A DNA stretch of 35,016 nt from an uncultured Agathobaculum sp. (lineage in GTDB: Bacteria > Bacillota > Clostridia > Oscillospirales > Butyricicoccaceae), in the NCBI GenBank assembly GCA_934504345.1, contig CAKSVR010000023.1, positions 1 to 35,016 on the forward strand. The letters are read 5' to 3'. Each line of letters begins with the position of its first letter. Positions within the stretch are counted from its first letter, which is position 1. Below the pieces are notes generated by a model. The model was not told the DNA's origin, searched no databases, and saw only the letters and a program-made list of their open reading frames with translations. A program made the position numbers and the translations under genes. This document shows positions 1 to 8,335 of the stretch, in pieces.

Positions 1-79
1 GAACACAGTAGTTAAGCTCGTTTACGGTGACAATACTTGGCTGGTGACGGCCCGGGAAGATAACTCAACGCCTACATTC
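1..79 (+). rRNA. rrf: 5S ribosomal RNA, 3' part (5' end outside window)
   Basis: The window opens inside a 5S rRNA. The conserved stretch GAACACAGTAGTTAAGCTC (loop B and helix III region) lies at 1-19, and a TACTTGG-type helix IV/V segment follows at about 34-41. About 80 nt are present, compared with about 117 nt for a full 5S. A strong terminator follows directly, which marks the end of an rRNA operon. The exact mature 3' end near 79 is an estimate, because the pairing 5' strand lies outside the window. Confidence 0.85.
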
Positions 80-80
80 A

Positions 81-107
81 AGCAGCAACGAAAGTTGCTG
101 CTTTTTC
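81..107 (+). terminator. Rho-independent terminator of the rRNA operon
   Basis: A perfect 9-bp stem AGCAGCAAC / GTTGCTGCT is closed by a GAAA tetraloop and followed by TTTT. It begins just after the 5S 3' end. Confidence 0.92.
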
Positions 108-132
108 TATACTGCTGAGAGGAAAAACGCCG

Positions 133-780
133 ATGTATCAGTATATTTTATTTGATTTGGACGGCACACTCACCGATTCCAGCGAGGGCATCACCAAATC
201 GGTGCAGTATGCGCTGGATAAAATGGGCATTCACGAGCCGGACCTGAAGCCGCTGGAGCGCTTTATCGGCCCGCCGCTGTACGACGAATTCCGCCGCAGC
301 TACGGCTTTGACGATGCCGAGGCCAAGCAGGCCATCGACTTCTACCGCGAACGCTTCGGCGTGGTCGGCTGGAAAGAAAATCTGCTCTACGATGGTATTC
401 CGGAGCTGCTGAAGGCCCTGACGGAGGCCGGAAAGACCCTGTCAACCGCCTCGTCCAAACCGGCGTTTTTTGTTGATAAAATTGTCAAATATTTCAATAT
501 TGAGCAGTTTTTCACCGTGGTTTCTGGTGCAACGCTGGATGGCTCCATCGGCACCAAGACACAGGTGGTGCAGCAGGCGCTCGAACGCCTGAACGTACAG
601 GATCGCTCTCAGGCGGTGCTGATAGGCGACCGGCTGCACGATGCGGAGGGTGCCCGCGCGTGCGGCATCGACTGCATCGGCGTTACATTCGGCTTTGGCA
701 GCCGTGAGGAGCTGGAGAGCGCCGGCGCGAACCATGTGGTGGACCGCGTGGACGAGCTCCTGCCGCTGCTGGTTCGATAA
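133..780 (+). CDS. HAD-superfamily phosphatase, phosphoglycolate phosphatase/PpaX-like
   Basis: This 215-residue protein is a haloacid-dehalogenase-type hydrolase. Motif I (DLDGT, residues 8-12) carries the nucleophile Asp8 and the acid/base Asp10. A helical cap follows (about 15-85). Motif II/III lies around STASSKP in mid-protein, and motif IV is IGDRLHDAEGA near residue 165. Length and layout fit subfamily IA enzymes such as Gph or PpaX, which dephosphorylate small phosphate esters or pyrophosphate; the substrate cannot be read from sequence. AGAGGAAAA precedes the ATG. The gene follows the rRNA terminator with no clear promoter of its own and ends at a strong terminator, so it is a single-gene unit. 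Confidence 0.88.
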   Translation: MYQYILFDLDGTLTDSSEGITKSVQYALDKMGIHEPDLKPLERFIGPPLYDEFRRSYGFDDAEAKQAIDFYRERFGVVGWKENLLYDGIPELLKALTEAGKTLSTASSKPAFFVDKIVKYFNIEQFFTVVSGATLDGSIGTKTQVVQQALERLNVQDRSQAVLIGDRLHDAEGARACGIDCIGVTFGFGSREELESAGANHVVDRVDELLPLLVR

Positions 781-793
781 AATACGAAACGTA

Positions 794-826
794 AAAACCG
801 AGAGGAATATTCCTCTCGGTTTTATT
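794..826 (+). terminator. Rho-independent terminator after the HAD phosphatase
   Basis: A perfect palindrome with 15-nt arms (AAAACCGAGAGGAAT and its complement, 794-823) runs into a T-rich tail. It would work in both directions. Confidence 0.9.
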
Positions 827-964
827 TTGCGCGAAACTGTTTGCTGTTTCCATGCATCTGCCGTCCGTTTGGGGCGGCTTTTTCTGTATTTGTGCCCGAA
901 TGAGAAAATCGCGCAAAAAAACTGCGATTTATACAGGTTTTCTCTCCAATTGAGCGGAATATTG

Positions 965-973
965 TGCTATAAT
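965..973 (+). promoter_or_regulatory. Extended -10 promoter for the ABC-F gene
   Basis: TGCTATAAT (965-973) is a perfect extended -10 box about 40 nt before the GTG start of the ABC-F gene. No good -35 is seen at 17 bp, as is common for extended -10 promoters. The interval 827-964 shows nothing else recognisable. Confidence 0.6.
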
Positions 974-1011
974 ATATTCTGAATAATAGTGCATTGAAAG
1001 GAGTTCTCTCC

Positions 1012-2940
1012 GTGGCAGATATTACCGTACAAAACCTGACCAAATACTATGGCGACCGCCTGATTTTGAAGGACATCTCTTTCGACATTCAGCCGGGCGA
1101 AAAAGTTGCCATTTTGGGCGCAAACGGCGCGGGAAAGACCACTTTACTCAATATTTTGACCGGTCGGCTGTCGTATGACGGCGGCCATGTCGCATTCGGA
1201 CAGGGACGAACTGCTGGTGTCATCGACCAGATGCCGGACTTCCCGCCGGAATCCACCGTGGAGGACATCCTCCGGCTGGCATTCAAGGAATCCGATGAGG
1301 TCGCGGCGGCTATGGATGCGCTGACCGACGAAATGACCCGCAAGCCGGACGATGCCTCGCTGCTCAAACGCTACGCGCAGCTGGAAACCCGGCTGGAGAT
1401 TCTCGGCGGCTACAACCGCGATTATGAGATCGACCGCGTGTGCAACGGCCTTGAGATCGCACAGGAGATGCGCTCGCAGCGGTTTGAGCTGCTCTCCGGC
1501 GGCGAAAAAACGCGCATCAACCTTGCACGCATCATTCTGGAGCAGACCGATGTACTGCTGCTCGACGAGCCGACCAACCACCTTGACATGGATGCGGTGG
1601 ACTGGCTGGGCAATTACCTCGAGAATTACCGCGGCACGGTGCTCATCATCTCGCATGACCGCTGGTTCATCGACCAGTGCTGCGACCGCGTGATCGAGAT
1701 TCACGACTGCACCTGTGATTTTTACAACGGCAACTACTCGTACTACGCAGTCGAGCGCGAACGCCGCCGCGAGGAACAGCTCAAGCACCACGAGCACGAG
1801 CTGGCCGAGAAAAAACGTCTGGAAGCGACCGCGCGCTCCATGCATGAGCACGGCACCGAGCATCTGGCGAAGCGTGCCGCTTCCATCGAGAAGCGCATTG
1901 CGCGCATGAAAGTCACCGACCGGCCCAAGACCGACAAGAAAATGACGGTCACGTTTGGCGACCCGAACTACGAAACTGAAGAAGTGCTCAAGGTCCGCGA
2001 TATTACGAAAAGTTATGACGGCCGGGAGATATTACACAACGTATCGTTCAACATCCGCAACCGCGAGCGTGTCGCGCTGCTGGGCGCGAATGGCGCGGGC
2101 AAGACGACCATGCTCAAGATCCTGCTGGGCGAGGAAGTGCCGGACGGCGGCGTGATCCGCAAGGGCGTGGGCCTCAAACCGGCCTATCTGCCGCAGCAGG
2201 TGCATTTCGCCAACCCGCACCGCAACCTGATCGACACGCTCATCTATGACAAGAACGTGTCCATGCAGGTGGCGCGAAACCGCCTCGGCTCGTTTCAGTT
2301 TACCGGCGAAACCCAGCTGAAAACCGTGGATATGCTGTCCGGCGGTGAGAAAAGCCGCCTGCGGCTGTGTGAGCTGATGTACGATCCGCTCAATCTGCTC
2401 ATCCTTGACGAGCCGACCAACCACCTTGACCTTGCCTCGCGCGAATGGATCGAGGAGGCAGTCGAGGCGTTCGACGGCACGCTGCTGTTCGTATCGCACG
2501 ACCGCTACTTCGTCGAGCGCTTCGCAACGCGCGTGCTGTACCTCGAAAACGGCCATCTGACCGACTTTATCGGCTCGTACAGCGCATTCCTCGACTGGCG
2601 CGCGAAAGGCGGCGGCGCTCTGCCTGAGGCGGCGCCCGCACCGGCACCCAAAAAGAAAAAGGCCGCCGTTCCGACACTGGATGACGTACCCAAGCCGCCC
2701 GAAAAGCCCAAGCGCACCGGCGGCACAAAGAATCTGCAAAAGCTGCTGAACACGCTCGAGCGCGAGATTTCGCAGATGGAAGCCCAGTCGTCCGACCTCG
2801 AACAGCAGATGGTGGAGGCGGCTTCGGATTCCGGCAGGCTGCTCGAGCTGATGACCGAAAAGGAAGCCTGTGACGAAAAACTCGCCGCAAAAATGGACGA
2901 ATGGGAAGCCGTTGCGGCCGAGCTGGAGGAACTGCAATGA
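1012..2940 (+). CDS. ABC-F family ATPase (ribosome-associated, Uup/EttA/YdiF type)
   Basis: This soluble protein has two ABC ATPase domains and no membrane domain, the hallmark of ABC-F factors that bind the ribosome E site. Domain 1 has Walker A GANGAGKTT (36-44), signature LSGGEKTRINLA and Walker B LLLDEPTNHLDMD. A charged helical linker rich in R/E/K follows. Domain 2 has GANGAGKTTM, LSGGEKSRLRL and LLILDEPTNHLDL. After a basic, proline-rich stretch (PAPKKKK) the C-terminus is a coiled coil (about 580-642). I place the start at GTG 1012, 8 nt after AAAGGAG; the in-frame TTG at 994 lies before that ribosome binding site. It could be a housekeeping translation factor or an antibiotic-protection protein; the sequence alone does not decide. 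It is coupled by ATGA to the next gene. Confidence 0.93.
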   Translation: MADITVQNLTKYYGDRLILKDISFDIQPGEKVAILGANGAGKTTLLNILTGRLSYDGGHVAFGQGRTAGVIDQMPDFPPESTVEDILRLAFKESDEVAAAMDALTDEMTRKPDDASLLKRYAQLETRLEILGGYNRDYEIDRVCNGLEIAQEMRSQRFELLSGGEKTRINLARIILEQTDVLLLDEPTNHLDMDAVDWLGNYLENYRGTVLIISHDRWFIDQCCDRVIEIHDCTCDFYNGNYSYYAVERERRREEQLKHHEHELAEKKRLEATARSMHEHGTEHLAKRAASIEKRIARMKVTDRPKTDKKMTVTFGDPNYETEEVLKVRDITKSYDGREILHNVSFNIRNRERVALLGANGAGKTTMLKILLGEEVPDGGVIRKGVGLKPAYLPQQVHFANPHRNLIDTLIYDKNVSMQVARNRLGSFQFTGETQLKTVDMLSGGEKSRLRLCELMYDPLNLLILDEPTNHLDLASREWIEEAVEAFDGTLLFVSHDRYFVERFATRVLYLENGHLTDFIGSYSAFLDWRAKGGGALPEAAPAPAPKKKKAAVPTLDDVPKPPEKPKRTGGTKNLQKLLNTLEREISQMEAQSSDLEQQMVEAASDSGRLLELMTEKEACDEKLAAKMDEWEAVAAELEELQ

Positions 2941-3692
2941 AAGAAAAAAGGGTATGGATAGGGCTTGCGACGCTGTTCGCCGTTATCGGTGTGCCGCAGC
3001 TGTTCTGGAAGCCGTCGAGGTTCGGCGGCGTGTTTTTGCTGGCGCTTGCCATCGGCTGTATGGGGGAATGGCTGATGCTGTGCGGGCGCGAAAAGCATAA
3101 GGCGTGCCGCATCCTGTCCCGCGTGGGACGGGTGCTGTTCGCGCTGTTCGTGCTGTCGTTCGCGGCGGTGCAGGTGTTCGTCATCGGCGTAACCTTTGAG
3201 GAGAACGACTACTCGGCCGCACCGCAGGCAGACTATTATCTGACACTGGGCGCACTCGTCAACCCGAACGGACAGCCCTCGGCGGCGCTGGCCGCGCGGT
3301 GCGACACCGCACTTGCGTTGCTGGAGGCCCATCCGGGCAGCTATGCCATCCTGTGCGGCGGTCAGGGCGGTGACGAGCCGCGCACCGAGGCCGTGGCCAT
3401 GCAGGATTACATGATCGCGCACGGTGCAGATGCCGACCGCCTGATCTTAGAGGACAAGTCGAGCACCACCATCGAAAACATCGCCAACGCGAAAAAACTC
3501 CTGCCCGATGGAGCAGGAGCGGCGGTCATCACGAATGATTACCATCTGGCCCGCGCACGCCGTCTGCTGGCGCACGCCGGACTGGGCGATGCGGGCGTAC
3601 CGGCGAAAACCCCTTATCCGGGACAGTGGGCGGCAGTCCGCTGCCGCGAATACTGCTCCATCATGGGGCTGGTGCTGACCGGCAGATGGTAA
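2937..3692 (+). CDS. YdcF/SanA-like DUF218 membrane protein
   Basis: This 251-residue protein has three hydrophobic segments in its first about 85 residues (near 7-22, 28-50 and 62-84). A DUF218 domain follows, with the family blocks LTLGALV, ILCGGQG, a conserved Glu in RTEAVAMQDYM, EDKSSTTIEN and ITNDYHLARA. DUF218 proteins (YdcF, SanA, ElyC) are linked to envelope integrity and peptidoglycan or lipid-carrier metabolism, but their chemistry is unclear. The ATG overlaps the ABC-F stop (ATGA), so the two are translationally coupled. The ORF stays open to an upstream ATG at 2901, but the overlap start at 2937 begins a proper membrane segment. Confidence 0.85.
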   Translation: MKEKRVWIGLATLFAVIGVPQLFWKPSRFGGVFLLALAIGCMGEWLMLCGREKHKACRILSRVGRVLFALFVLSFAAVQVFVIGVTFEENDYSAAPQADYYLTLGALVNPNGQPSAALAARCDTALALLEAHPGSYAILCGGQGGDEPRTEAVAMQDYMIAHGADADRLILEDKSSTTIENIANAKKLLPDGAGAAVITNDYHLARARRLLAHAGLGDAGVPAKTPYPGQWAAVRCREYCSIMGLVLTGRW

Positions 3693-3739
3693 CGAAATCT
3701 GGATGAATTCCCGTGTTTGACACGATTTGGAGATAAAGT

Positions 3740-4804
3740 ATGTTTGAAAAACTGAAAGCCTTAGCGGCGCGGCTGGATGAGCTGGAAATGCGGCTTTCCG
3801 CGCCGGACCTATATGACGACCCTGAACGGGCGGCCAGGCTGCTGCGCGAGCGCAACGAGCTCGAGCCGATTGTCACTGCGTTCCGCGAATACGAGCAGGC
3901 ACAGCGCACGCTGGACGATGCGACCGAAATGCTCTCCGACCCGGACATGAAAGAGCTGGCGCAGGAGGAATTGCAGCAGGCCAAGAGCGACATCGCCCGT
4001 CTGGAGGACGAGCTGAAGATTCTGTTGCTGCCCAAGGACCCGAACGACGAGAAGAACATCTACGTTGAGATTCGCGGCGGCGCGGGCGGCGAGGAAAGCG
4101 CGCTGTTCGCGGCCGACCTGTACCGAATGTACACGATGTACGCCGATAAGCGCGGCTGGCAGACCGAAGTGATGAACAAATCCGAAACCGAGCTCGGAGG
4201 ATATAAGGAGATCGTGTTCCGCGTGGCGGGTGACAAGGTGTACTCGCGGCTCAAATTCGAGAGCGGCGTTCACCGCGTCCAGCGCGTGCCGGAAACCGAA
4301 AGTCAGGGCCGCGTGCACACCTCGACAACCACCGTGGCCGTGCTGCCCGAAGCCGAGGAGCTGGATTTCTATATCGACCCGAAGGATTTGCGTATCGACA
4401 CGTTCCGCGCCTCCGGCGCGGGCGGTCAGCACATCAACAAGACCTCGTCCGCCATCCGCGTGACGCATATCCCGACCAACACGGTCGTAGAGTGTCAAGA
4501 CGAGCGCAGCCAGCACAAGAACAAGGAGAAAGCGCTGTCCGTGCTGCGTTCTCGGCTGTACGAGGCCGAGGTGGAAAAGCAGCGTGCCGCCATCGCTGCC
4601 GACCGCAAAAGTCAGGTCGGCACCGGCGACCGCTCGGAGCGTATCCGCACCTACAATTTCCCGGAGAACCGCGTGTCCGACCATCGTATCAAGCTGACCA
4701 TCTACAAGCTCGACCAGTTCCTGAACGGCGATATGGACGAGATCTTAGATGCGCTCATCGCGGCGGACACGGCGGAAAAGCTCAAGCAGCAGAGCGAAAT
4801 GTAA
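3740..4804 (+). CDS. prfA: Peptide chain release factor 1
   Basis: RF1 recognises UAA and UAG in the ribosomal A site and triggers hydrolysis of peptidyl-tRNA. The 354-residue length is typical. The codon-reading tripeptide is in HRVQRVPETESQGR (PET at 184-186, where RF1 usually has PAT or PVT). The catalytic GGQ is at 228-230 in SGAGGQHINKTSSA. The N-terminal coiled domain and the C-terminal KLTIYKLDQFLNGDMDEI block also match RF1 rather than RF2. A TGGAGAT site precedes the ATG. prmC, the RF methylase gene often found beside prfA, is absent here. The gene converges on the HIRAN gene with only 2 nt between stop codons and no obvious terminator. Confidence 0.97.
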   Translation: MFEKLKALAARLDELEMRLSAPDLYDDPERAARLLRERNELEPIVTAFREYEQAQRTLDDATEMLSDPDMKELAQEELQQAKSDIARLEDELKILLLPKDPNDEKNIYVEIRGGAGGEESALFAADLYRMYTMYADKRGWQTEVMNKSETELGGYKEIVFRVAGDKVYSRLKFESGVHRVQRVPETESQGRVHTSTTTVAVLPEAEELDFYIDPKDLRIDTFRASGAGGQHINKTSSAIRVTHIPTNTVVECQDERSQHKNKEKALSVLRSRLYEAEVEKQRAAIAADRKSQVGTGDRSERIRTYNFPENRVSDHRIKLTIYKLDQFLNGDMDEILDALIAADTAEKLKQQSEM

Positions 4805-4806
4805 CC

Positions 4807-5193
4807 TTAGAACTGGATTTCGTCATCCTCATCGTCCCAGTCGTCCCACTTGTCCTCGGTCTGGCTCTCCAACTCAGCGTTGAGGTCGGACATATCGCCG
4901 AATTCCACGCGGCAGATGATCTTGGTGCAGGTGGTGAACAGCACGCGGACGTAAAACCGCTTGGGCACGCGCTCGTAAATGCGCGAAGCGCTTTCGGTGC
5001 CGCCGGCCTTGGTCTGCGGGCTGTTGGCGATATAGCCGACCTTGCCGATGTACGGCAGGAACGCGCGGATGGCATCGCTGTCATACGGGTTGCTCGGCTC
5101 CTTGATGCATCGGATAAGATTGCCGATCTTGAACGGTTCGAGGCCGTAATAGTGCTTAAAGCCTGTTATCGTGACGAAAATGTTCTTTGCCAT
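4807..5193 (-). CDS. Small stand-alone HIRAN-domain protein
   Basis: This 128-residue protein begins MAKNIFVTITGFKHYYG. Residues about 5-60 carry the HIRAN pattern: G.KHYYG, F.IG, a K/REP.NPYD.DAI motif, then GKVGYIANS. In eukaryotic HLTF, HIRAN binds 3' DNA ends; stand-alone bacterial versions are poorly characterised, so a nucleic-acid role is inference. The C-terminus is strikingly acidic (DDWDDEDDE), which may mimic DNA or keep the protein soluble. The ATG at 5193 follows AGAAAGGAGT at 7-nt spacing. A TATACT -10 box (minus strand, 5221-5226) lies upstream. It is transcribed divergently from the next gene. Confidence 0.8.
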   Translation of the reverse strand: MAKNIFVTITGFKHYYGLEPFKIGNLIRCIKEPSNPYDSDAIRAFLPYIGKVGYIANSPQTKAGGTESASRIYERVPKRFYVRVLFTTCTKIICRVEFGDMSDLNAELESQTEDKWDDWDDEDDEIQF

Positions 5194-5220
5194 AGAAAGC
5201 ACTCCTTTCTGTATGCTTAG

Positions 5221-5226
5221 AGTATA
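5221..5226 (-). promoter_or_regulatory. -10 box of the HIRAN gene promoter
   Basis: TATACT reads on the minus strand about 28 nt before the HIRAN ATG. No convincing -35 is seen, so confidence is modest. Confidence 0.4.
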
Positions 5227-5276
5227 GCAGAGAGGGTGTCCCATAAATGTCCCTTGCAGTAAAAGGAGGATTTTTT

Positions 5277-5714
5277 ATGTTAAGGAGTGGGATTTGGCTG
5301 TTCCTGTTAGGTATCGCCGTGTTTGTTGCGGCGAGTGTGCAGCTGTTTCACGGCAAAACGAAGAAAGTACACTGGTGTATTTCGTGCGTGCTGGCAATCC
5401 TGCTTGTGGGGAGCGGGATTTGGAACGCGAACACTTATTTTGACCTCGGCATCGGCGTTCCCAAGACGTTTTCTGCGGAAAACTGGGCGAAAACCGCACC
5501 GGAGAAGCGGCATTTCATGGTCAGCGACCTGCAAAACAGCACCGAGCTTGTCGGCATGAGCGCGGACGAGGTGCGCGGCCTGCTCGGCACGCCGGATTAT
5601 GCGGACACCGATACCTGTCTGTCGTATCTCATTGCACAGCCGTTTGATGAGGTAACGCTCGATTTGACACTGGAAAACGGCATTGTCACCAAAGCGGAAG
5701 AAAAAGACCATTGA
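5277..5714 (+). CDS. Membrane protein with two N-terminal helices and a BamE/SmpA-like tail
   Basis: I start this gene at ATG 5277, after AAAAGGAGGA, rather than the upstream ATG at 5247, which lacks a site. The 145-residue product has two hydrophobic helices (about 4-23 and 33-48), then an extracytoplasmic domain. Residues about 90-140 resemble the BamE/SmpA fold: LVGMSADEVRGLLGTPD, then YLIAQPFDEVTLDLTLENGIVTKAE. BamE is an outer-membrane assembly lipoprotein in Gram-negatives; here there is no lipobox and no outer membrane, so only the fold, not the function, is suggested. The 3' end lies 23 nt before sua5. Confidence 0.7.
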   Translation: MLRSGIWLFLLGIAVFVAASVQLFHGKTKKVHWCISCVLAILLVGSGIWNANTYFDLGIGVPKTFSAENWAKTAPEKRHFMVSDLQNSTELVGMSADEVRGLLGTPDYADTDTCLSYLIAQPFDEVTLDLTLENGIVTKAEEKDH

Positions 5715-5737
5715 TAGATAAATGGAAGTGTAAACTG

Positions 5738-6763
5738 ATGAAAACAACTCTTTTGACCCCGGAAACCGACGAAAATGCGGTAAAAACCGCCGCAGAGCTC
5801 ATCCGAGCGGGAGAAGTGGTCGGTATGCCGACCGAAACCGTGTACGGCCTTGCGGCGAACGCGCTCAACGGCGAGGCGGTGAAGAAAATCTTCCTCGCGA
5901 AAGGCCGCCCGCAGGACAACCCGCTCATCGTCCACATCGCGGACTTTGAGCAGATTTACGACCTGTGTCCGGCCGTGCCGCCGCAGGCGAAACAGCTCGC
6001 GGAGGCGTTCTGGCCGGGCCCGCTGACCATGATCGTGCCCAAAGGCGACTGCATCCCGGACGAGGTTTCGTGCGGGCTGGACACGGTGGGCATCCGTCTG
6101 CCGTCGCACCCGATGGCGCGGGCGCTCATTCGCGAGAGCGGCGTGCCGCTGGCAGCACCGTCCGCGAATACTTCGGGCAGACCGTCCACGACCACGGCGG
6201 CGCACGTTATGCACGACATGGACGGCAAAATCGCGGCTGTACTGGACGGCGGCGCGTGCGGTGTGGGCGTGGAGAGCACGGTCATCACGCTGGCGCTCGA
6301 GCGGCCGCGTTTGCTGCGCCCGGGCGGCATCACGCTCGAGCAGCTTCGTTCGGTGCTCGGTGAGGTGGATGTTGACCGCGCCCTGTACGAGAAGATCGGC
6401 GATGATGTCAAGGTGTCCGCGCCCGGCATGAAGTACCGTCATTATGCGCCCAAGGCGCCGGTGACGGTCGTGCGCGGCGATCCGCAGGACACGGCAAAGT
6501 ACATTGCAGCGCATATCGGGGACTCCACCGGCGTACTGTGCTTTGACGAATACCGCGAGATGTTCCCGCACTGCATCGTGGAGTGCTTCGGCTCGAAGGA
6601 CGACCTCGGCACACAGGCACGCGAGGTGTTCGACCGCCTGCGGGCGTTCGATGATACCAGCGTAACGCAGATCTGGGCGCAGTGTCCGTCGGATGAGGGC
6701 CTCGGCCTCGCGGTGGCCAACCGCATCAAGAAAGCGGCGGGATTCGCGGTGGTGGAGGTTTAA
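5738..6763 (+). CDS. ywlC: Threonylcarbamoyl-AMP synthase (Sua5/YwlC type)
   Basis: This enzyme makes L-threonylcarbamoyladenylate from Thr, bicarbonate and ATP, the first step of t6A37 formation in ANN-decoding tRNAs. The YrdC domain spans about 10-200: GEVVGMPTETVYGLAANAL, KGRPQDNPLIVHI, FWPGPLTMI, APSANTSGRPSTT and a VESTVI motif. After the linker GMKYRHYAPKAPV (the conserved Sua5 loop that closes on the active site) comes the extra C-terminal Sua5 domain, so this is the long Sua5 form. The start at ATG 5738 follows a weak GGAAG; an upstream in-frame TTG at 5711 overlaps the previous gene. The GGAGG near its 3' end doubles as the ribosome binding site of the mrr gene. Confidence 0.95.
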   Translation: MKTTLLTPETDENAVKTAAELIRAGEVVGMPTETVYGLAANALNGEAVKKIFLAKGRPQDNPLIVHIADFEQIYDLCPAVPPQAKQLAEAFWPGPLTMIVPKGDCIPDEVSCGLDTVGIRLPSHPMARALIRESGVPLAAPSANTSGRPSTTTAAHVMHDMDGKIAAVLDGGACGVGVESTVITLALERPRLLRPGGITLEQLRSVLGEVDVDRALYEKIGDDVKVSAPGMKYRHYAPKAPVTVVRGDPQDTAKYIAAHIGDSTGVLCFDEYREMFPHCIVECFGSKDDLGTQAREVFDRLRAFDDTSVTQIWAQCPSDEGLGLAVANRIKKAAGFAVVEV

Positions 6764-6764
6764 C

Positions 6765-7709
6765 ATGGCTATTCCGAAATATGATGAAATGTATGACGAT
6801 TTTTTGCGTGTATTGTCTGATGACAGAATGCATAGCTTGTCTAATATACAAGATGCGATTGCTAAAGAACGTCATCTAACAGCAGATGAATTAGCTGAAC
6901 GGCTTCCGGAAAATAATGTTACTGTATTTAGAAATCGGATAACATGGACAAGGACATATTTAATGAAAGCGGGATTGATTTGTCCTGCTAAACGTGGTTA
7001 TTGCAGAATAACAGAAGATGGACACAAATTATTAGCGAAGCGCCTGAAAAAGATAGACAATACTGTTTTAAGCCGGTATAAAGGTTTCCGGGCGTATCTA
7101 AATACTGAGAAAGAATTAGATGAAGAATCGCAAGTGCAATCCAAACGTTCGGTGAATGATGCACCGGCCAAACCAATCGGTATTATCGATGAAGCACCAG
7201 ATGAAATGATTGCAGCAGCTTTTAGTACACTGAATAAAGCATTAGCTGATGAATTACTTCAAGAGATTATGGAACAAACGCCGGGGTTTTTTGAATGGTT
7301 AGTATCGAATCTTTTGGAGAAAATGGGGTATGGTGTTTCTGAATTAGAGCTAAGTAAAACAAGTCATCAATCTCGCGATGGCGGCATTGACGGCATCATT
7401 CGACAGGATAAGTTGGGATTCAGTAAAATTTACATTCAGGCGAAACGCTGGGATTTGAATACTGTTGTCAGCCGTCCGGAGCTACAAAAATTTTATGGTG
7501 CGTTGCCGAGTAGTGCGGCACATGGATTATTTATTACAACAGCGCGTTTTTCTGATGATGCGGTAAAATATGCACAAAGTAAGAATAATATTGTTTTAGT
7601 TGATGGAATACGCTTAGCAAATTTGATGATTGAAAATAATGTAGGCGTTTCGGTAGAAAAGCAGTATGTAATCAAACGATTGGATTCGGATTTCTTCCAT
7701 GAAAAGTAG
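6765..7709 (+). CDS. mrr: Mrr-type restriction endonuclease (type IV-like), AT-rich
   Basis: This 314-residue protein has an N-terminal winged-helix Mrr_N region (about 5-90, EMYDDFLRVLSD...HSLSNIQDAIA) and a C-terminal Mrr_cat PD-(D/E)xK nuclease domain (about 170-310). The nuclease signature is SRDGGIDGI (Asp209) followed by YIQAKRW (Q225-x-K227). Mrr enzymes cut modified DNA and need no companion methylase; none is present. The gene is plainly AT-rich (TTA, AAA, GAA and ATT codons dominate) between GC-rich neighbours, which points to recent transfer. It starts 1 nt after the sua5 stop, uses a GGAGG inside the sua5 3' end and stops 13 nt before coaE, so it fits the operon cleanly. It could also be a housekeeping DNA-repair nuclease. 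Confidence 0.88.
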   Translation: MAIPKYDEMYDDFLRVLSDDRMHSLSNIQDAIAKERHLTADELAERLPENNVTVFRNRITWTRTYLMKAGLICPAKRGYCRITEDGHKLLAKRLKKIDNTVLSRYKGFRAYLNTEKELDEESQVQSKRSVNDAPAKPIGIIDEAPDEMIAAAFSTLNKALADELLQEIMEQTPGFFEWLVSNLLEKMGYGVSELELSKTSHQSRDGGIDGIIRQDKLGFSKIYIQAKRWDLNTVVSRPELQKFYGALPSSAAHGLFITTARFSDDAVKYAQSKNNIVLVDGIRLANLMIENNVGVSVEKQYVIKRLDSDFFHEK

Positions 7710-7722
7710 GGAAGTGAAACTA

Positions 7723-8307
7723 ATGAAAATCATCGGCTTGACCGGCGGCAGCGGCACCGGCAAAGGCACTGTCGCGGCGCGGATGCGCTCGCTCGGCGCG
7801 GGCTGGGTGAATGCGGATGCTGTCTACCGCACGCTCTGCGCGGAGAACCGCGAGATGCTGTCCGCACTCGATGCGGCGTTCGGCGGCGTGACTGACCAAA
7901 ACGGTGCGCTCGACCGTCCGAAACTCGCGAAGATCGTGTTTTCCGACCCGGCAAGGCTGCGGCAGCTCAACGCTATCACCACGCCGTACATCCGCACGGC
8001 TTCACTCGAGGCCATCCGCGCGCAGAGCGCGTGTCCCATCGTGCTGTACGATGCGCCGACCCTGTTTGAAGCCGGCGCAGATGATTTCTGCGATGCGGTT
8101 ATCGCGGTGCTCGCGCCGCACGACACCCGCGTTGCCCGCATCATCGAGCGGGACGGCCTGACGGACGAGGCCGCGCGTGCCCGCATCGATGCACAGCCGA
8201 ACGACACGTTCTACCGCGAAAAATGCGGCTATATCATCGAAAACAACGGCGATCTCGATACCTTGTATCGGGATACCGATGCTTTATACAGTCAACTTAT
8301 TAAGTAA
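7723..8307 (+). CDS. coaE: Dephospho-CoA kinase
   Basis: CoaE phosphorylates dephospho-CoA, the last step of coenzyme A synthesis. The 194-residue protein opens MKIIGLTGGSGTGKGT, with the P-loop at residues 8-16. The family blocks follow: a VNADAVYR segment where the family has DAD, a LD..KL..IVF region, the ITTPYIR helix (family HP.I/V), DAPTLFEAG (family DxPLLFE) and the C-terminal VIENNGDLD. One oddity is TPYI where HP is usual. ATG 7723 is preceded by GGAAGTG. The reading frame stays open from 7699, but that would overlap mrr. Confidence 0.92.
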   Translation: MKIIGLTGGSGTGKGTVAARMRSLGAGWVNADAVYRTLCAENREMLSALDAAFGGVTDQNGALDRPKLAKIVFSDPARLRQLNAITTPYIRTASLEAIRAQSACPIVLYDAPTLFEAGADDFCDAVIAVLAPHDTRVARIIERDGLTDEAARARIDAQPNDTFYREKCGYIIENNGDLDTLYRDTDALYSQLIK

Positions 8308-8335
8308 TTCGGATTTTCGTAAAGGAGAATGCAAA

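Noticed and set aside
3717..3740. TTGACA before prfA as a promoter
   Set aside because: The matching -10 would fall inside the coding region. No TATAAT-like box is at the right distance, so prfA is probably read from upstream.
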